Assembly: GCF_002727125.1 (NCBI RefSeq)
Contig: NZ_NHOA01000147.1
Coordinates: forward strand, 18,290-82,289
DNA from: Halorubrum persicum
Lineage (GTDB): Archaea > Halobacteriota > Halobacteria > Halobacteriales > Haloferacaceae
DNA: 64,000 nucleotides
Direction of reading: 5' to 3'
Part shown: piece after piece, positions 15,834 through 24,617 of the stretch
How positions within the stretch are numbered: position 1 is the stretch's first letter
Layout: each line of letters opens with the position of its first letter
Notes under the pieces: model-generated
The model's database searches: none
What the model was told of the DNA's origin: nothing
The model's input: only the letters and a program-made list of their open reading frames with translations
Translations under genes and position numbers: made by a program

Positions 15834-16814
15834 ATGACCGGACTCGTCAGCGCGGAGCGCGGCATCGGCGAAATCGTCCTGGTCGACGCGCTCCCGGAGT
15901 TCGTCGTCGTCGTCTTCGCGGCCGTCACCCACCTCGCGGACCCGTGGTTCCTCTTCGGACTGTTGGCGGTCGGCTACTGGTTCGCGAGCGACCGGTTCGC
16001 GGCCGCACCGCGCCGCGCCGGTGCGACCGCGATCGCGGCCGTCACCTGCGCGTACGCCGCCACGGCGCTCGGCAAGGCGTGGTTCGCGGTCGCCCGTCCG
16101 CCCGGCGCCGTCGGCCCCGCGGACGTGCCGACGTGGCTCCCGGGGCTGCTGTCGGCGTGGTACGAGGCGCAGGTGCTCTCCGACGGCTTCGGCTTCCCGA
16201 GCGGACACGCCACCGGCGGCGCGGCGGCGTACCTCGCGCTGGCGCTCGCGTACGACCGGGCGTGGACCGCGCGGAAGCGCCTCTTCGCGGCCGCCGCCGT
16301 CGCCGTCGCCGTCGCGGCCTCGCGGGTCGTCCTCGAGGTGCACTACCTCGTCGACGTGCTCGCGGGGTTGGCCGTCGGCGTGGGCGTCGTGCTCGCCGCG
16401 TTGTGGCTCGCGGGCGACTCGCGAGTGCGACGGGACGATGCCGCCGGCCGCGGCGCCAGTCCCGCGCTCGATCCCACGGTGCCATTCCTGCTGGCGGCGG
16501 TCGTCTCCCTCGGCGCACTGACCGTCGCCGTCGCTGACGGGCACACCGGCGAGGTGGTCGAGGCGGGGATCGGGATCGCTACCGGCGTCGGCGGCGCGAT
16601 CGGCTGGCGGTTCGTCGACGGCGACGAGCCCGCAGTCCCGGTCCGGATCGCGATCCCCGCGCTCGCCGTCACCGGCGGACTCTGGGTGGGCGCGTACGCG
16701 CTCGCCGGGACGCTCGGGGTCACGCTGGCCGCGACGACCGCCGCCGTCGTCGCCGTCGTCGCGCTCCCGGCGCTGCCGGAGCGGATCGATCGGCTGTCGG
16801 CGAGCCGAAGCTGA
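15834..16814 (+). CDS. PAP2-family membrane phosphatase
   Basis: 326 residues. The three catalytic motifs of type 2 phosphatidic-acid phosphatases are complete: KxxxxxxRP as KAWFAVARP (81-89), PSGH (122-125), and SRxxxxxHxxxD as SRVVLEVHYLVD (163-174). Membrane helices surround them, and a further 150-residue helical membrane part follows the catalytic core, longer than minimal PAP2 proteins. It probably removes phosphate from a lipid phosphate such as a polyprenyl or phosphatidyl-type molecule at the outer face of the membrane. It lies 17 bases after the BrkB-like gene, a likely operon. Confidence 0.88.
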   Translation: MTGLVSAERGIGEIVLVDALPEFVVVVFAAVTHLADPWFLFGLLAVGYWFASDRFAAAPRRAGATAIAAVTCAYAATALGKAWFAVARPPGAVGPADVPTWLPGLLSAWYEAQVLSDGFGFPSGHATGGAAAYLALALAYDRAWTARKRLFAAAAVAVAVAASRVVLEVHYLVDVLAGLAVGVGVVLAALWLAGDSRVRRDDAAGRGASPALDPTVPFLLAAVVSLGALTVAVADGHTGEVVEAGIGIATGVGGAIGWRFVDGDEPAVPVRIAIPALAVTGGLWVGAYALAGTLGVTLAATTAAVVAVVALPALPERIDRLSASRS

Positions 16815-16938
16815 CGGGGTCGCCCGGTGCGACCGGCTCCGCTCCGCCCATAGCCTCTTGTGAGCTCACCCGACGAGCGGGACGCTTCCGATCGACGGAG
16901 CACCGAGAAAAACCGCGGTCGCAGAGGGCCGCGCCGAG

Positions 16939-17391
16939 TCAGTCGTCTTCGATGGCCTGCGCGATGCGCTGGAGCTGGCGGGTGGCGTCGCGGACCTCGT
17001 CGCGGAGCTGGCGCACCTCGCGGACGAGCTCCTCGTTACCGGCCTGATCGCCGCGTTCCTCGCCGCGACCGCCGGCGCCGCCCGGACCGCCCGGACCGCC
17101 GCCCATCCCCGGCGGGCCGCCCGCGCCGCCCGGACCGCCGCCGCCCATCATGCCGGACATCATCTGTGCGAAGGGGTTGCCGCCGCCGCCACCGCCCATC
17201 CCCGGCGGGCCGCCGCCGCCCATCATCTCCTCGGGATCGGGGCGGTCGCCCTCCTCGCGCTCCTGCTCGCGTCGCTCGCGGATCTCCTCGACGCGCTCGC
17301 GGAAGGATTTCTCCTCGCCGTCCTCTCCCTCGGCGGCGCTGTCGGCCTGTTCCTCGCCGGTATCGGCGTCGGTGGCGTCGTCGTCTGCCAT
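16939..17391 (-). CDS. Acidic protein with Gly/Met/Pro-rich centre and C-terminal coiled coil
   Basis: 150 residues. The first 35 are acidic; residues about 28-48 are a charged helix (FRERVEEIRERREQEREEG); residues 55-108 consist almost only of Gly, Met and Pro (PPGMGGG repeats with an FAQMMSGMM patch); the last 40 form another charged helix (NEELVREVRQLRDEVRDATRQ). A disordered Gly/Met spacer between two coiled-coil helices is unusual. A haloarchaeal protein of unknown role; the short sequence and low complexity make a fold guess unsafe. Confidence 0.7.
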   Translation of the reverse strand: MADDDATDADTGEEQADSAAEGEDGEEKSFRERVEEIRERREQEREEGDRPDPEEMMGGGGPPGMGGGGGGNPFAQMMSGMMGGGGPGGAGGPPGMGGGPGGPGGAGGRGEERGDQAGNEELVREVRQLRDEVRDATRQLQRIAQAIEDD

Positions 17392-17520
17392 GGGCCCCGG
17401 TTCGGTATCCCCGCCGAAAAGGGTTGTCGTGCTGCCCGCGACGGTGCGTTTATATGCAGGTGACGAGGCGGGGAGCGTCGCCGCGTCCGGCGTCGCCGCG
17501 CGAGCGGCCCCGAACCGGCG

Positions 17521-17676
17521 TCACGCGCGAACCAGCCGGTGGCAGTTCGGACACTCCGCCGTCTTCCCGTCTCGCCCGGCCACCGGAACGCGGTCGCCGC
17601 AGTTGGGGCACCGCAGCCGAGTGAGCGCGTATTCGGTGCGCGATCGGACGGCGGATCGATCGGTGTCGTCGGACAT
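17521..17676 (-). CDS. 51-residue zinc-ribbon protein
   Basis: Read directly from the minus strand: ATG at 17676, stop TGA at 17521. A polar N-terminus (MSDDTDRSAVRSR) precedes two CPNC knuckles 16 residues apart (LRCPNCGDRV and AECPNCHRLV), a complete four-cysteine zinc ribbon. It stands alone between the Gly-rich gene and an aldo/keto reductase. TGTCGAGAAGC TATTTGTG upstream may hold its promoter. Such small CPxCG-type proteins are common in haloarchaea and mostly uncharacterised; binding of nucleic acid or of a protein partner is likely but not shown. Confidence 0.72.
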   Translation of the reverse strand: MSDDTDRSAVRSRTEYALTRLRCPNCGDRVPVAGRDGKTAECPNCHRLVRA

Positions 17677-17769
17677 ACACTATTGGTAACTAATGTCACA
17701 CAAATAGCTTCTCGACATATTCCTAAAACACGATTTAGGGGGTAGTAGGGTCGGATCGGGCTCCCGCGA

Positions 17770-18744
17770 CTACTCGTGGCCGGAGACGCGGACCGGCTCG
17801 TACGGCGCTTCGAGCCAGTCGATGTCGGATTCGGAGAGGTCGATGTCGAGCGCTTCGACGGCGTCTTCGAGGTGTTCGACGCTGGAGGTGCCGACGATGG
17901 GCGTGTCGACCCACTCCTTGTGGAACAGCCACGCCAGCGCGATCTGGGCCATCTTCACGCCCTTCTCGTCGGCGAGTTCGGCGACGCGCTCGTTGACCGC
18001 CGGCCCGCCGCCCTCGCGGTACGGGTGTTCGTAGAGGTGCTCTTCGGTCTCGCCGCGGAGCGTTGCGTCCACGTCCTCGTCCGGGCGCGCGAGGTAGCCG
18101 CGCGCGAGGGGACTCCACGGCATCACGCCGATCCCCTCCGTCTCGCAGAACGGGAGCATCTCGCGCTCCTCCTCGCGGTACGCGAGGTTGTAGTGGTTCT
18201 GCATGGTGGCGAACCGCTCGTACCCCTCGCGGTCGCTCGTGTGGAGCGCCTCGGCGAACTGGTGGGCCCACATCGACGAGGCGCCGATATGACGCACCTG
18301 GCCGCGCCGCACGGCGTCGTCGAGCGCGGCCAGCGTCTCCTCGATCGGCGTGTCGTAATCCCACCGGTGGATCTGATACAGGTCGATCGTCTCCATCCCG
18401 AGCCGGTCGAGGCTGTGCGATAGCTCCTGTTCGATCGCCTTCCGCGAGAGCCCGCCCGAGTTCGGGTTCGACTCGTCCATCTGGAAATACGCCTTCGTGG
18501 CGACGACGCTCTCCTCGCGGTGGCCCGCCAGCGCCTCGCCGAGGACGCGCTCCGACTCGCCGTTCGAGTACATGTTGGCGGTGTCGAAGAAGTTCACCCC
18601 GAGCTCGAGCGCGCGCTCGATGATCGCCTTCCCCTCCTCCTCGTCGAGGACCCACTCGCGCCAGTCCGGGTCGCCGAAGCTCATGCAGCCGAGACAGATC
18701 TTCGAGACCGTCGTCCCGGTGTTCCCGAGCGTCGTGTACTCCAT
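17770..18744 (-). CDS. Aldo/keto reductase
   Basis: 324 residues, normal for the family. The catalytic tetrad is complete: Asp54 and Tyr59 in FFDTANMYS, Lys84 in ATKAYF, His126 in QIHRWDY. The C-terminal NADP-binding part has AQIALAWLFHK and PIVGTSSVEHLEDAVEAL. It reduces an aldehyde or ketone with NADPH in a (beta/alpha)8 barrel; the closest relatives that I recall are the general oxidoreductases of the YajO/YhdN type. Monocistronic, with TA-poor flanks. Confidence 0.92.
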   Translation of the reverse strand: MEYTTLGNTGTTVSKICLGCMSFGDPDWREWVLDEEEGKAIIERALELGVNFFDTANMYSNGESERVLGEALAGHREESVVATKAYFQMDESNPNSGGLSRKAIEQELSHSLDRLGMETIDLYQIHRWDYDTPIEETLAALDDAVRRGQVRHIGASSMWAHQFAEALHTSDREGYERFATMQNHYNLAYREEEREMLPFCETEGIGVMPWSPLARGYLARPDEDVDATLRGETEEHLYEHPYREGGGPAVNERVAELADEKGVKMAQIALAWLFHKEWVDTPIVGTSSVEHLEDAVEALDIDLSESDIDWLEAPYEPVRVSGHE

Positions 18745-18809
18745 ACCGCGAGCAGACGGAGCGGAGGTAAAAAGCTACCCGCGCCGGGAGAGATCGCCGC
18801 GAGACGCGC

Positions 18810-19007
18810 CTATCTGTCTCGGAACGACGCGGTGTACACGAAGAACGCCCCCGTCAGGAGCACGAACGCGAGGAACGTCACGAGCGCGAGCACGTTCGCG
18901 ACCGGGGCGAGCGGTTCGAGGAACGACTGCCCGGTCGAGTCGAGCACGAGCACGGCGAGGAGGGCGGCGATCAGACCGAGGAGCCAGTTCGTGAGGATCT
19001 CGTCCAT
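18810..19007 (-). CDS. Small two-helix membrane protein
   Basis: 65 residues from the ATG at 19007; the longer frame to 19091 adds residues unlike a membrane N-terminus. Two helices (TNWLLGLIAALLAVLVLD and VLALVTFLAFVLLTGAFFVYTASF) joined by a short loop. It starts about 200 bases from the divergently transcribed photolyase gene. No function known. Confidence 0.6.
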   Translation of the reverse strand: MDEILTNWLLGLIAALLAVLVLDSTGQSFLEPLAPVANVLALVTFLAFVLLTGAFFVYTASFRDR

Positions 19008-19203
19008 ACCTCTCCCCTCACCGAGGCTGAGTAAAAAGGCGGGGGATGTCACGACCGAGAGGGAATCGCGGCCGCCGCCCGGCTCGTACACACGTCGCCA
19101 GCGACCGTCTACCCCGTCGCCAGCGCTCGTTCGTCTCCGTCACTAGCGCTCCTCCGTCACCTGCGCCCGTACACCTACGTTGTCAGCGCCCATACGGAGT
19201 CGC

Positions 19204-20892
19204 ATGAGCGACGACGCCGTCCTCTGGCTGCTGGGCGATCAGCTCAACCCCGACCTCGACGCGCTCGCCGACGCCGACGAGGTGCTGCTGATCGAGGCGC
19301 ACGGCTTCGCCGACCGGAAGCCGTACCACGCCCACAAGCTGACGCTCGTGTTCTCGGCCATGCGGCACTTCCGCGACGCGCTCCGCGACCGCGGTCACGA
19401 CGTGAGCTACGTGAATGCCGAGTCGTTCGGCGAGGGGGTAGACGGCTTCCTCGCCGACCGACCCGACGCTCACCTCCGGCTCATGCGCCCCGCGAGCCAC
19501 GGCGCGGGCGACCGCCTGCGCGAGCTCGTCGCCGAGCGCGGCGGGTCGCTGGAGCTGGTGGACAACGAGCTGTTCTGGACGACGCCGGCCGACTGGCGCG
19601 AGTGGACCGGCGAGCCGGGCGAGGAGGCGACCCGACCGGTCGTCGGAGAGGACGGGAGCGCCGACAGCCGCTACCGACAGGAGGGGTGGTACCGCCACGT
19701 CCGCCGCGAGACGGGAGTGCTGATGGACGGCGACGAGCCGGTCGGCGGCGAGTGGAACTACGACGACCTGAATCAGGAGACGCCGCCGGACGACTGGGAG
19801 CCCCCCGAACGACCGCGGTTCGACCCCGACGAGCTCACCCGCGAGACCCACGAGTGGGTCCGCGAGCGGTTCGATACGTGGGGGGCGGAGTCGCTCGACG
19901 CGTTCGCGTGGCCGGTCACCCGCGAGGAGGCGCGGGAGGCGCTCGACGCGTTCGTCCGCGACCGGCTCCCGTCGTTCGGGCGGTACGAGGACGCGATGGT
20001 CGAGGGGGAGCCGTTCCTCTCGCACTCGCTGCTCTCGCCCGCGATCAACCTCGGGCTCCTGAACCCGCGAGAGCCCGTCCGGGCGGTCGAGGCCGCCTAC
20101 GAGGAGCGCGGCGTCGAGCCGGGCGCGTACGACTCCGACGAGGGCTCCGCCGCCGGCGGGTCGGCGACGACGCTGGACGCGTTCGGCGGGGGAGATCGAG
20201 AAGACGAGCCCGCCGACGCCGGAGACGCCGATCTCCCGCCGGTCCCCCTCAACGCGGCGGAGGGGTTCGTCAGACAGGTGATCGGGTGGCGGGAGTTCAC
20301 CCGCCACGTCTACCGCGAGGCGATGCCGGAGCTGGCGACGGCCGACCGGCTGGGGCAGTCCCGAGGGCTCCCGCCCGCCTACTGGGACGGCGACACGGAC
20401 ATGCGGTGTCTCTCCGAGGCGGTCGGCCACGTCCGTGAGTACGGCTACGCCCACCACATCGAGCGCCTGATGGTGCTCTCGAACGTCGCGCTCCTCTACG
20501 GGACCGACCCGGCGGCGCTGAACGAGTGGTTCCATCTCGGCTTCGTCGACGCCTACCACTGGGTCACCACGCCGAACGTCGTCGCGATGGGGTCGTTCGG
20601 CACGGACGTGCTCTCCTCGAAGCCGTACGCCGCCTCCGGGAGCTACGTGAACCGCATGAGCGACTACTGCGCGTCCTGCCCGTACGCCGTCTCGCGGACC
20701 ACGGGCGAGGGCGCGTGCCCGCTCAACGCGCTCTACTGGGACTTTCTGGCGGAAAACGAGGAGACGCTGCGGGGAACCGGTCGGATGGGACTCATGTACT
20801 CACATCTCGACGAGAAGGCGGGAGCCGAACTGGACGCGATCCGTGAGCGGGCGAGCGCGGTCAGAGAACTGGCGGCAGACGGGAAGCTGTGA
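19204..20892 (+). CDS. FeS-type photolyase/cryptochrome (FeS-BCP, PhrB-like)
   Basis: 562 residues. The N-terminal Rossmann domain (LWLLGDQLNPDLDAL, then YHAHKLTLVFSAMRHF) and the C-terminal helical FAD domain are both present. Four cysteines C402, C489, C492 and C505 (MRC, YCASC, GAC) have the spacing of the 4Fe-4S ligands of PhrB, the (6-4) photolyase of Agrobacterium; the context is HWVTTPNV and YVNRMSDYC. The enzyme likely repairs (6-4) or related UV photoproducts using light, with a lumazine antenna possible. An insertion of about 45 acidic residues (near 300-350) breaks the linker. The start at 19204 fits better than the frame's ATG at 19180. Confidence 0.9.
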   Translation: MSDDAVLWLLGDQLNPDLDALADADEVLLIEAHGFADRKPYHAHKLTLVFSAMRHFRDALRDRGHDVSYVNAESFGEGVDGFLADRPDAHLRLMRPASHGAGDRLRELVAERGGSLELVDNELFWTTPADWREWTGEPGEEATRPVVGEDGSADSRYRQEGWYRHVRRETGVLMDGDEPVGGEWNYDDLNQETPPDDWEPPERPRFDPDELTRETHEWVRERFDTWGAESLDAFAWPVTREEAREALDAFVRDRLPSFGRYEDAMVEGEPFLSHSLLSPAINLGLLNPREPVRAVEAAYEERGVEPGAYDSDEGSAAGGSATTLDAFGGGDREDEPADAGDADLPPVPLNAAEGFVRQVIGWREFTRHVYREAMPELATADRLGQSRGLPPAYWDGDTDMRCLSEAVGHVREYGYAHHIERLMVLSNVALLYGTDPAALNEWFHLGFVDAYHWVTTPNVVAMGSFGTDVLSSKPYAASGSYVNRMSDYCASCPYAVSRTTGEGACPLNALYWDFLAENEETLRGTGRMGLMYSHLDEKAGAELDAIRERASAVRELAADGKL

Positions 20893-20922
20893 TCCCCTCC
20901 GCCTTCGGCGTCCGTGCCGAAC

Positions 20923-21168
20923 TCAGGCGCCGGCGGCGAGCCGCCGCAGCCGGGGGATCGCCTGCTCGTAGCCGAGCGCGACGACGCCGACGTACAGCGC
21001 CAGCAGCCCCATCCCCACCGCCCACGCGCCGAGCGCGAGGTCGCCGGCGGTGACGGCGCTGAGCCCGAAGCGCTCCAAGAGGACCCCGATCACCGAGGCG
21101 GCGCCGGCGCCGATGACGACGGCGAGGAGTTCGATCAGTTCGACGGCGAACGCGGGTACGTCGACCAT
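20923..21168 (-). CDS. Small two-helix membrane protein
   Basis: 81 residues with two hydrophobic helices (ELIELLAVVIGAGAASVIGVLL and LGAWAVGMGLLALYVGVVALGY) and a short basic C-terminus (RLRRLAAGA) that should stay inside. Convergent with the photolyase gene. No family recognised. Confidence 0.6.
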   Translation of the reverse strand: MVDVPAFAVELIELLAVVIGAGAASVIGVLLERFGLSAVTAGDLALGAWAVGMGLLALYVGVVALGYEQAIPRLRRLAAGA

Positions 21169-21258
21169 ACCGGTATGCGACGGTGACGAAATATCACTCT
21201 TTCGGGCGCGTGCCGCGCGTGAGTCCGCGAGAATCCGCCGCCGTGAGGCCCCGAGCGG

Positions 21259-21438
21259 CTACTTGAGCCCGAAGGCCCGCATCGTCGAGTCGGCGATCCC
21301 CTTCGCGATCAGCGCGAGTCCGGCCAGCAGGATCGTGACGCCCGCCCCGACGACCGGATCGTGGACGGTCAAGACGCCGACCGCGACGAGGACGATCACG
21401 ACGCCGGCGATGCCTTCGGATCCGAGTGTGTCGCGCAT
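21259..21438 (-). CDS. 59-residue two-helix membrane protein, DUF7470-like
   Basis: Found by reading the minus strand: ATG at 21438, TAG at 21259. Starts MRDTLGSEGIAG; helix one IAGVVIVLVAVGVLTV, a short HDPVVGAG turn, helix two VTILLAGLALIAKGIADSTM, ending RAFGLK. The layout matches a small haloarchaeal membrane family that I remember as DUF7470. It is divergent from the aIF1A gene (starts 92 bases apart). Function unknown. Confidence 0.65.
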   Translation of the reverse strand: MRDTLGSEGIAGVVIVLVAVGVLTVHDPVVGAGVTILLAGLALIAKGIADSTMRAFGLK

Positions 21439-21529
21439 ACGCTCCGGTCGCCGCGTCGAGAATTAAAAAGGGCGCTTCCGCGCGGAGAGCGGCCCTTTTA
21501 TTTCCGGGAGCGCGTATCACCGCGTACGC

Positions 21530-21820
21530 ATGAGCAACGGAGACGGCGGCGGTCGAAACGACCTCCGGATGCCCGACGACGACGAGGTGTTCGCGGAGGT
21601 CGTCGAGATGCTCGGCGCGAACCGGGTCAGGGTGCGCTGTGCGGACGGGAAAGAGCGGACCGCGCGGATTCCCGGTCGGATGCAAAAGCGCGTCTGGATC
21701 CGGGAGGACGACATCGTCCTCGTCGAGCCGTGGGACTGGCAAGACGAGAAGGGCGACATCTCGTGGCGCTACGAGAAGAGCGAGGCCGAACAGCTCCGCG
21801 AGGAAGGCCACCTGCAGTGA
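21530..21820 (+). CDS. eif1a: Translation initiation factor aIF1A
   Basis: 96 residues, normal length. An OB-fold S1-type RNA-binding protein of the small ribosomal subunit, promoting initiator tRNA and mRNA binding. Diagnostic stretches: [36 protein letters not shown] and [18 protein letters not shown]-like CCTTTTATTT lies about 32 bases before the ATG. Confidence 0.96.
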   Translation: MSNGDGGGRNDLRMPDDDEVFAEVVEMLGANRVRVRCADGKERTARIPGRMQKRVWIREDDIVLVEPWDWQDEKGDISWRYEKSEAEQLREEGHLQ

Positions 21821-21876
21821 GCCGGGCGGGGTTCGCCCCGCGCGATTTTTAAGTCCGAACGGTCCCGAGCGAACGT

Positions 21877-22779
21877 ATGCTCCGGCTCGCGATGACGACG
21901 GATGCCGAGACGTTCGAGCGCGTGCGCGGGCCGCTCGCCGACCGCGGCGTCGCGGTCGACCACGTGCAGGCCAAAGAGCGGTCGCTCCGCGTCTCCGCGG
22001 GAGCCGATCGCGAGGAGGCGGCGGGCGGCGACGGCGAGTTCGCCGACTTCGACGCCGGCTTCGTCTATCCCTCGCGGCTCATGGAGGGCGCCGTGGTCGA
22101 CACGCGACTGTCGGTCCCGTGGGTGAACGGCCGCGAAGCGGTCCTCACCTCCCGGAACAAGGCGGGCGTGCTCGCCGCGCTCGACGACGCCGGGCTCCCG
22201 ACTCCGCGAACGACGCTGGTGTCGAACCCCGTCGACGAGGCGGTCGTCACCGAGGCGGTCGAGCCGTTCTCCTACCCCGTCGTCGTCAAGCCGAACTCCG
22301 CGACCCGCGGGGTCGGCGTCGCGACCGCGAGCGACCTCGACTCGCTTCTGGGCGTCGTCGACTACCTGAACCTCGTCCACGACTACCGCGCGACCGGCGA
22401 CAAGTCGTACCTGATCCAAGAGTTCCTCCCGGACGCGCGCGACTACCGAGCCATGGTCGTCGACGGCGCGTACGTCGGCGCGGTCGAGCGGCGACTCCCC
22501 GCCGACGCGGTCGAGGAGGGGCGGTGGAAACACAACGTCCACCGCGGCGCCGCGGCCACCGGCGTCGGGCTCTCCGACCGCGCACGCGATCTGGCCGAGC
22601 GGACGGCCGAGACGCTCGATATCGACTACCTCGGCGTCGACCTCTTGGAGACCGACGGGCGACTGGTCGTCAACGAGACGAACGCGCGGCCGACCGTCGA
22701 CGCGGCCACGAAGTACGAGCCGGGGTTCTACGACCGGCTCGCGGGGTTGATCGAGCGGACCGCGGCGGCAGGAGAGTGA
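21877..22779 (+). CDS. ATP-grasp ligase, RimK-like
   Basis: 300 residues. The ATP-grasp fold shows as FSYPVVVKPNSATRGVGV (phosphate-binding loop), DKSYLIQEFLP (adenine site) and LLETDGRLVVNETNARP (metal ligands near 250-262). RimK-type enzymes join an amino acid to a carboxyl group with ATP; substrates in archaea include glutamate and LysW-type carriers, but no LysW or amino-acid cluster is near. TATA-like GATTTTTAAGT lies 27 bases before the ATG, so it is probably leaderless and independent of aIF1A. Confidence 0.85.
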   Translation: MLRLAMTTDAETFERVRGPLADRGVAVDHVQAKERSLRVSAGADREEAAGGDGEFADFDAGFVYPSRLMEGAVVDTRLSVPWVNGREAVLTSRNKAGVLAALDDAGLPTPRTTLVSNPVDEAVVTEAVEPFSYPVVVKPNSATRGVGVATASDLDSLLGVVDYLNLVHDYRATGDKSYLIQEFLPDARDYRAMVVDGAYVGAVERRLPADAVEEGRWKHNVHRGAAATGVGLSDRARDLAERTAETLDIDYLGVDLLETDGRLVVNETNARPTVDAATKYEPGFYDRLAGLIERTAAAGE

Positions 22780-22833
22780 GAAAATCCGGGCGTGAACCGG
22801 GGACCGAACGCGAAGTCGGAAGCCGACTGCCGG

Positions 22834-23211
22834 CTACTCTAGGTCGATCGAGGCGGAGTCGTCGTCGCGGTCGAACACGACCTCCAACACGCCGTTGTTG
22901 AACGTCGCGTCCGCCGAGTGCTCGTCGACCGGGGCGGGGAGGTCGACGGTCTCGTCGTACTCCCGCCGGTCGGACGCCGCGGAGATGGTGAGCGCCTCCC
23001 CGTCGCACTGCAGGGAGAGCTCCTCTTTCGAGACGGCCGGGAGGTCGGCGACGAGTCGCACGCCGTCTTCGGTCGTGTACGCGTCCACGTGCGTCGCCGA
23101 GCCGAAGCCGGCGTCCTCGTCTCCGGGGTTCCCGTTGGCCATCTCGTTCATCATCCGTTCGATCTCCTCGAAGAAGTCGCCGAACGGATCGTCACGGTCG
23201 TCTCTGTCCAT
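22834..23211 (-). CDS. hsp20: Small heat-shock protein, Hsp20/alpha-crystallin family
   Basis: 125 residues. The N-terminal 35 residues are acidic (DPFGDFFEEIERMM is the usual oligomerisation helix); the crystallin domain runs from about 40 to 120, with VRLVADLPAVSKEELSLQC, YDETVDLPAPVDEHSADATFNNGVLEVVF, the family's closing A-x-x-x-N-G-V-L motif. ATP-independent holdase. A GGCTTATCGGG box about 27 bases upstream of the ATG suggests a leaderless start. No IxI tail is seen at the C-terminus. Confidence 0.92.
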   Translation of the reverse strand: MDRDDRDDPFGDFFEEIERMMNEMANGNPGDEDAGFGSATHVDAYTTEDGVRLVADLPAVSKEELSLQCDGEALTISAASDRREYDETVDLPAPVDEHSADATFNNGVLEVVFDRDDDSASIDLE

Positions 23212-23433
23212 GTCTCACGTGACGGCGGTGATCCCGATAAGCCTTCTGTCCACGACCGTCTTCGCCGGCGCTCGGGGTCGTGCGGGCGGTACGCGGTGTG
23301 TTCAGCGCTCACTTCTCGCCGGCTCGGTCTCCCGGTCGGCCCGTCGAACCCCGCGAGCGGCGAGCCCCGGAAGAGAACCGACCGTCCGTAACAAAATCGA
23401 ACGATAGTGACCGTCACGCGCCGACTCGGTCGG

Positions 23434-23442
23434 TTTTAAGTA
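23434..23442 (+). promoter_or_regulatory. TATA box of gap
   Basis: TTTTAAGTA is centred 27 bases before the ATG at 23465, so the transcript should be leaderless. Confidence 0.6.
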
Positions 23443-23464
23443 TCTGGGCTTACCTTTTTCGAAC

Positions 23465-24517
23465 ATGAGTAAATCATATCTCGCCGCGGCCGACGACGTG
23501 AGCGACGACGAAGTCGTCCGGGTGGGCCTCAACGGCTTCGGTCGGATCGGGCGGAACGTGTTCCGGGCGGTGCTCGAATCGCCGCGGATCGAGCTCGTCG
23601 GGATTAACGACGTGATGGACTTCGACGACATGGCGTACCTCGCGAAGTACGACACCGTCATGGGCCGGCTCGACGGCGTCGAGCGCGACGGCGACGCGCT
23701 GACGATCGGCGGCACCTCGGTCGACCTGTACAACGTGCAGGACCCCGCCGACCTCCCGTGGGACGAGCTCGACGTGGAGGTCGCGTTGGAGTGTACGGGC
23801 GTCTTCCGCACCCGCGAGGACGCGAGCGCGCACATCGACGGCGGCGCCGACACCGTGATCATCTCGGCGCCCCCGAAGGGAGAGAAGGAGGTCAAACAGC
23901 TCGTCTACGGTGTCAACCACGACGAGTACGACGGCGACGACGTGATCTCGAACGCCTCCTGTACGACCAACTCCATCACGCCGGTCGCGAAGGTGCTCGA
24001 CAACGAGTTCGGTATCGACGCCGGCACGCTCACCACCGTCCACGCGTACACCGGCTCCCAGAGCCTGATCGACGGGCCGAAGGCGAAGACCCGCCGCGGC
24101 CGCGCGGCCGCCGAGAACATCGTGCCGACCTCGACGGGCGCCGCGGGCGCCGCACAGCAGGTCCTCCCGCAGCTGGAGGGGAAGATCGACGGGATGGCGA
24201 TGCGCGTGCCGGTCCCGTCCGGCTCGCTCACCGAGTTCGTCGTCAGCCTCGACGAGACCGTCACCGAGGAGGACGTGAACGCCGCCTTCCGCGAGGCCGC
24301 CGACTCCGGCCCGCTCGCGGGCGTGCTCGGCTACACCGACGACGAGGTCGTCTCCAGCGACATCGTCGGGCTCCCCTTCTCCAGCTACGTCGACCTGCAG
24401 TCGACGAACGTCATCGCTGGCGGGAAGCTCCTGAAGATCCTCACCTGGTACGACAACGAGTACGGCTTCTCGAACCGGATGCTCGACATGGCCGCGTACG
24501 TCCACGACGAGGCGTGA
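23465..24517 (+). CDS. gap: Glyceraldehyde-3-phosphate dehydrogenase, bacterial-type class I
   Basis: 350 residues. NAD(P)-binding GLNGFGRIGRNVFRA (21-35), the catalytic SCTTN motif with Cys166, and WYDNEYGFSNRM close to the end are all of the class I (bacterial/eukaryotic) type rather than the archaeal class II type. It interconverts glyceraldehyde-3-phosphate and 1,3-bisphosphoglycerate. The pgk gene follows on the same strand, as in Haloferax (gapI-pgk), where this class works in glycolysis. Asp50 after the second strand (IELVGINDVMD) points to NAD preference. Confidence 0.96.
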   Translation: MSKSYLAAADDVSDDEVVRVGLNGFGRIGRNVFRAVLESPRIELVGINDVMDFDDMAYLAKYDTVMGRLDGVERDGDALTIGGTSVDLYNVQDPADLPWDELDVEVALECTGVFRTREDASAHIDGGADTVIISAPPKGEKEVKQLVYGVNHDEYDGDDVISNASCTTNSITPVAKVLDNEFGIDAGTLTTVHAYTGSQSLIDGPKAKTRRGRAAAENIVPTSTGAAGAAQQVLPQLEGKIDGMAMRVPVPSGSLTEFVVSLDETVTEEDVNAAFREAADSGPLAGVLGYTDDEVVSSDIVGLPFSSYVDLQSTNVIAGGKLLKILTWYDNEYGFSNRMLDMAAYVHDEA

Positions 24518-24587
24518 GCGGCTGATCGCGGCCGGACGAGCGAACGCCCCGGCACCCCGGCGGCAACGTTCCCCCGGAGAACCACCG

Positions 24588-24598
24588 CTTAAATATTT
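24588..24598 (+). promoter_or_regulatory. TATA box of pgk
   Basis: CTTAAATATTT is centred about 25 bases before the ATG at 24618, so pgk has its own promoter despite following gap by 100 bases. Confidence 0.6.
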
Positions 24599-24617
24599 CA
24601 TCGACGACTGTTCACTC

